Source of the DNA: Euglena gracilis
Taxonomy: Eukaryota; Euglenida; Euglenophyceae; Euglenales
Assembly (NCBI GenBank): GCA_039621445.1
Contig: CP154957.1
Coordinates: 40,574,011 to 40,638,010 of the forward strand
DNA length: 64,000 nt
Reading direction: 5' to 3'
The first letter of the stretch is position 1. Each line of letters opens with the position of its first letter. Shown piece after piece: positions 61,640 through 64,000 of the stretch. The notes beneath the pieces were generated by a model, which saw nothing but the letters and a program-made list of their open reading frames with translations, made no database searches and had not been told where the DNA came from. Made by a program: the position numbers and the translations under genes.

Positions 61640-63480
61640 TTTTTTGTGGAATGTGGACAGAGTTCACTTTTATTTCCATTCTCTGCCTTTTACTTTCAAA
61701 TCTCAAATGAGGGTGAAAAAATTTTGTGTATTGTATGAATTAGTGATCAAGCTTGACAGTTTGCTTTCGATGTTCGTTTCCATTTTCTGTCTTTGTTTGG
61801 CTTTACTGCAATGTCACCATTCTCTACAGAACCTGCTGGTCAACCTTCACTGGGACGTGTGGAAGGTATATCCGCCCGCTGAAACAGCAGTGTTCGGGGT
61901 TTATTTCCATTCTCTGCCTTTTACTTTCAAATCTCAAATGAGGGTGAAACGGTGATGTGTAGTGTTTGAATTAGTGATAAGCTTGAAAGTTTGCTGTCGA
62001 TGTTCGTTTCCATTTTCTGTCTTTGTTTGGCATTCACTGTAACGTCACCATTCTCTACAGAACCTGCTGGTCAACCTTCACCGGGACGTATGGAAGGTAT
62101 ATCCACCCGCGAAACTGCAGTGTTCGGTGTTTTAAAGCTTGCAGTTTCAACTTTGAAAGAAAAATCAAGATCCAAGTTTGTTAAGTTATGCTGAAAAGTA
62201 CTCCTTCCTCTCGCAGGCGCCGCTGTCCAGGCTGCTAGCCCAGTTCCTTCACGTGTGCACCCAATTGTGTTTCTGTTCTGGTAGGCCCTAAGAGGTTGGG
62301 TGTTGAGCTGAGAATGTTTCTGGAGGACCCACCAAGGTATGTTTCGAGGGGCAAATGTTCCTAGCACGGCATGAGAGAAAAACTGCTCCTAGTAGGCACT
62401 ACTAGGACATGGAGCTGTAAGTGCTCCTGGTGGGGCCCACAACGATGCATTCCGAACTGGAAATGTTCCTGGTGGGGGCTGCCAGGTAGTAATTGGAGCG
62501 GAAAATGCTCCTGGTAGCTGGTAGGATGTATACTTAATCTGTGGGTTAAACTTTTGTTTCCATTCTTCGTCCTTCTCTTTCATGTGATTATTGATGGCGA
62601 CGGTAGTGATGTGTAGAAATGAAACAGTGATCAAGCTTGAAAGTTTGCTTTCGATGTTGTTTGGATTCACTGTTACGTTACCATTCTCTACAGAACCTGC
62701 TGGTCAACCTTCTCCAGTACGTGTGGAAGGTATATCCACCCGCTGAAACTGCAGTGTTCGGGGTTTTAAAGCATGCAGTTTGCAATTTGAAAGAAAAATC
62801 AAGTTTCAAGTTTGTTAAGTTATGCTGAAAAGTACTCCTTTCTCTCGCAGGCGCGGCTCTCCAGGCTGCTTCCCCAGTTCCTTCACGTGTGCACCCAATT
62901 GTATTTCTGTTCTGGTAGGCCCTAAGAGGTTGGGTGTTGAGCTGAGAATGTTTCTGGAGGCCCCACCAAGGTATGTTTCGAGGGGCAAATGTTCCTAGCA
63001 CGGCATGAGAGAAAAGCTGTTCCTAGTAGGCACTACTACGACATGGAGCTGAAAGTGCTCCCGTTGGGGCCCACAAAGATGCATTTAGAACTTAAAATGT
63101 TCCTGGTGGGGGCTACCAGGTAATAACTGGAGCGGAAAATGCTCCTGGTAGGGTGTCCACTGAATCTGTGGGTTAAACTTTTGTTTCCATTCCTCGTCTT
63201 TCTCTTTCATGTGATTATTGATGGCGACGGTGGTGATGTGTAGAAATGAAACAGTGATCAAGCTTGAAAGTTCGCTTTCGATGTTCGTTTCCAATTTCTT
63301 TCTTTGTTTGGATTTACTGTTACGTTACCATTCTCTACAGAACCTGCTGGTCCACCTTCTCCAGTACGTGTGGAAGGTATATCCACCCGCTGAAACTGCA
63401 GTGTTCAGGGTGTTAAAGCTTGCAGTATGCAACTTGACAATCAAGTTCCAGTTTCTTAAGTGGTGCTGAAAACTACCACT
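61640..63480. repeat. About 630-bp tandem repeats with minisatellite relics
   Basis: The block TCTACAGAACCTGCTGGTC recurs at about 61,833, 62,053, 62,687 and 63,335. GTATGTTTCGAGGGGCAAAT recurs at 62,336 and 62,970, and CTGTGGGTTAAACTTTTGTT at 62,540 and 63,167. Two full units of about 630 bases are clear and two more are shorter. Between them are degenerate relatives of the 42-bp unit (CTCCTGGTGGGGCCCACAA). Confidence 0.85.
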
Positions 63481-64000
63481 TTGTCGGCCGCCAGCTTTCG
63501 CCGGCAGCCAAAAATTGCCAGAAAGCGCAAATTTCAAAGTCGCGGGTAACAGCCAATCAGTTAAAAAAACCCGCTACTTAAATTGGAAGCGGGTCAAATT
63601 TCTAAGACCTTTCGAATTCTGTTTTTTCACAGAACTTGAGGGGTTTTCCCCATTATTTGGCAAAGAAGAAATACATTGAATTAGATTTGATCAATCACAT
63701 TGTTGAATTGGAATTGGCAGTTACATTATTGGTCATTGCATTGTTGGTGGAGTCATTGAAGGCAATTTGGTATTGAAATCAAGAAGGAGAACCTACAACA
63801 CCACCCTCACCGCCACTTCTATTCCCTATACCCCTCTTCCTTGCCCCAGGTTGTTTTTTTTCATTACATTCAGTCACTCTCACAGATTTCCAACAGTGTG
63901 TTTGCTTCTCCAGTGGGTTGGGATCCATTTCAGATACAGCGGGTTGGTTTGTGGGTTGGTTTGTGCAAGAGAGTGTGAGAGAGAGAAAGAGAGAAGAGTG
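63481..64000. other. Right end of window without recognised genes
   Basis: A short inverted pair (CGGCCGCCAGCTTTCGCCGG), AT-rich sequence and a GA-rich run at 63,968-64,000. Nothing further is supported. Confidence 0.5.

Overview
The window looks like nuclear DNA of a euglenid, most likely Euglena gracilis or a close relative. Three observations support this. (1) At 56,809-56,833 there is an exact match to 25 of the 26 bases of the Euglena gracilis spliced leader as I remember it, and a second near-perfect copy lies on the minus strand at 47,320-47,342. (2) The one clear host gene is a major vault protein (MVP) gene on the minus strand. It is cut into about 13 exons by introns that mostly lack usable GT/AG ends; the two ends of many introns base-pair, often with CAG near +4 and CTG near -10, as described for nonconventional introns of Euglena. 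(3) The rest is dense repeat and transposon debris, with telomere-like TTAGGG words.

Layout. 1-6,180: a decayed Ty3/Gypsy chromovirus-like element (basic Gag-like tail, C5-cytosine methyltransferase-like domain, protease, RT, RNase H, integrase, chromodomain), broken by frameshifts and two small internal inversions. 6,181-7,860: C-rich minisatellites. 8,579-20,280: a nest of DIRS-like tyrosine-recombinase retroelements (one truncated copy, one frameshifted full-length copy, one 3' tail, and one copy with perfect 80-bp inverted terminal repeats), all encoding RT, RNase H, a methyltransferase-like domain and a tyrosine recombinase. 20,280-22,985: intergenic, microsatellites and G-run hairpins. 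22,986-49,330: the MVP gene, about 26 kb for about 2.56 kb of coding sequence (about 853 residues, a normal MVP length). Its introns hold MITE-like repeats, homopolymers, G-rich arrays and a spliced-leader relic. 49,602-50,600: nested palindromes and a 142-codon ORF inside an inverted-repeat-bounded unit. 50,600-56,100: G-run hairpins, a TIR element and an adjacent 305-bp MITE with target duplication, then a 24-bp minisatellite. 56,782-64,000: tandem spliced-leader relics, coding-looking tandem repeats, an ORF with a 2A-like motif, a 2-kb inverted 42-bp minisatellite, a short ORF related to the 2A ORF, and roughly 630-bp tandem repeats.

Only MVP looks like a functioning host gene. Its product is the subunit of the vault ribonucleoprotein shell. 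Everything else is mobile or repetitive DNA, mostly disabled, and much of it sits inside MVP introns. I assigned exon ends by protein homology, reading phase and pairing of intron ends, so they are good to a few bases. No computed searches were run.
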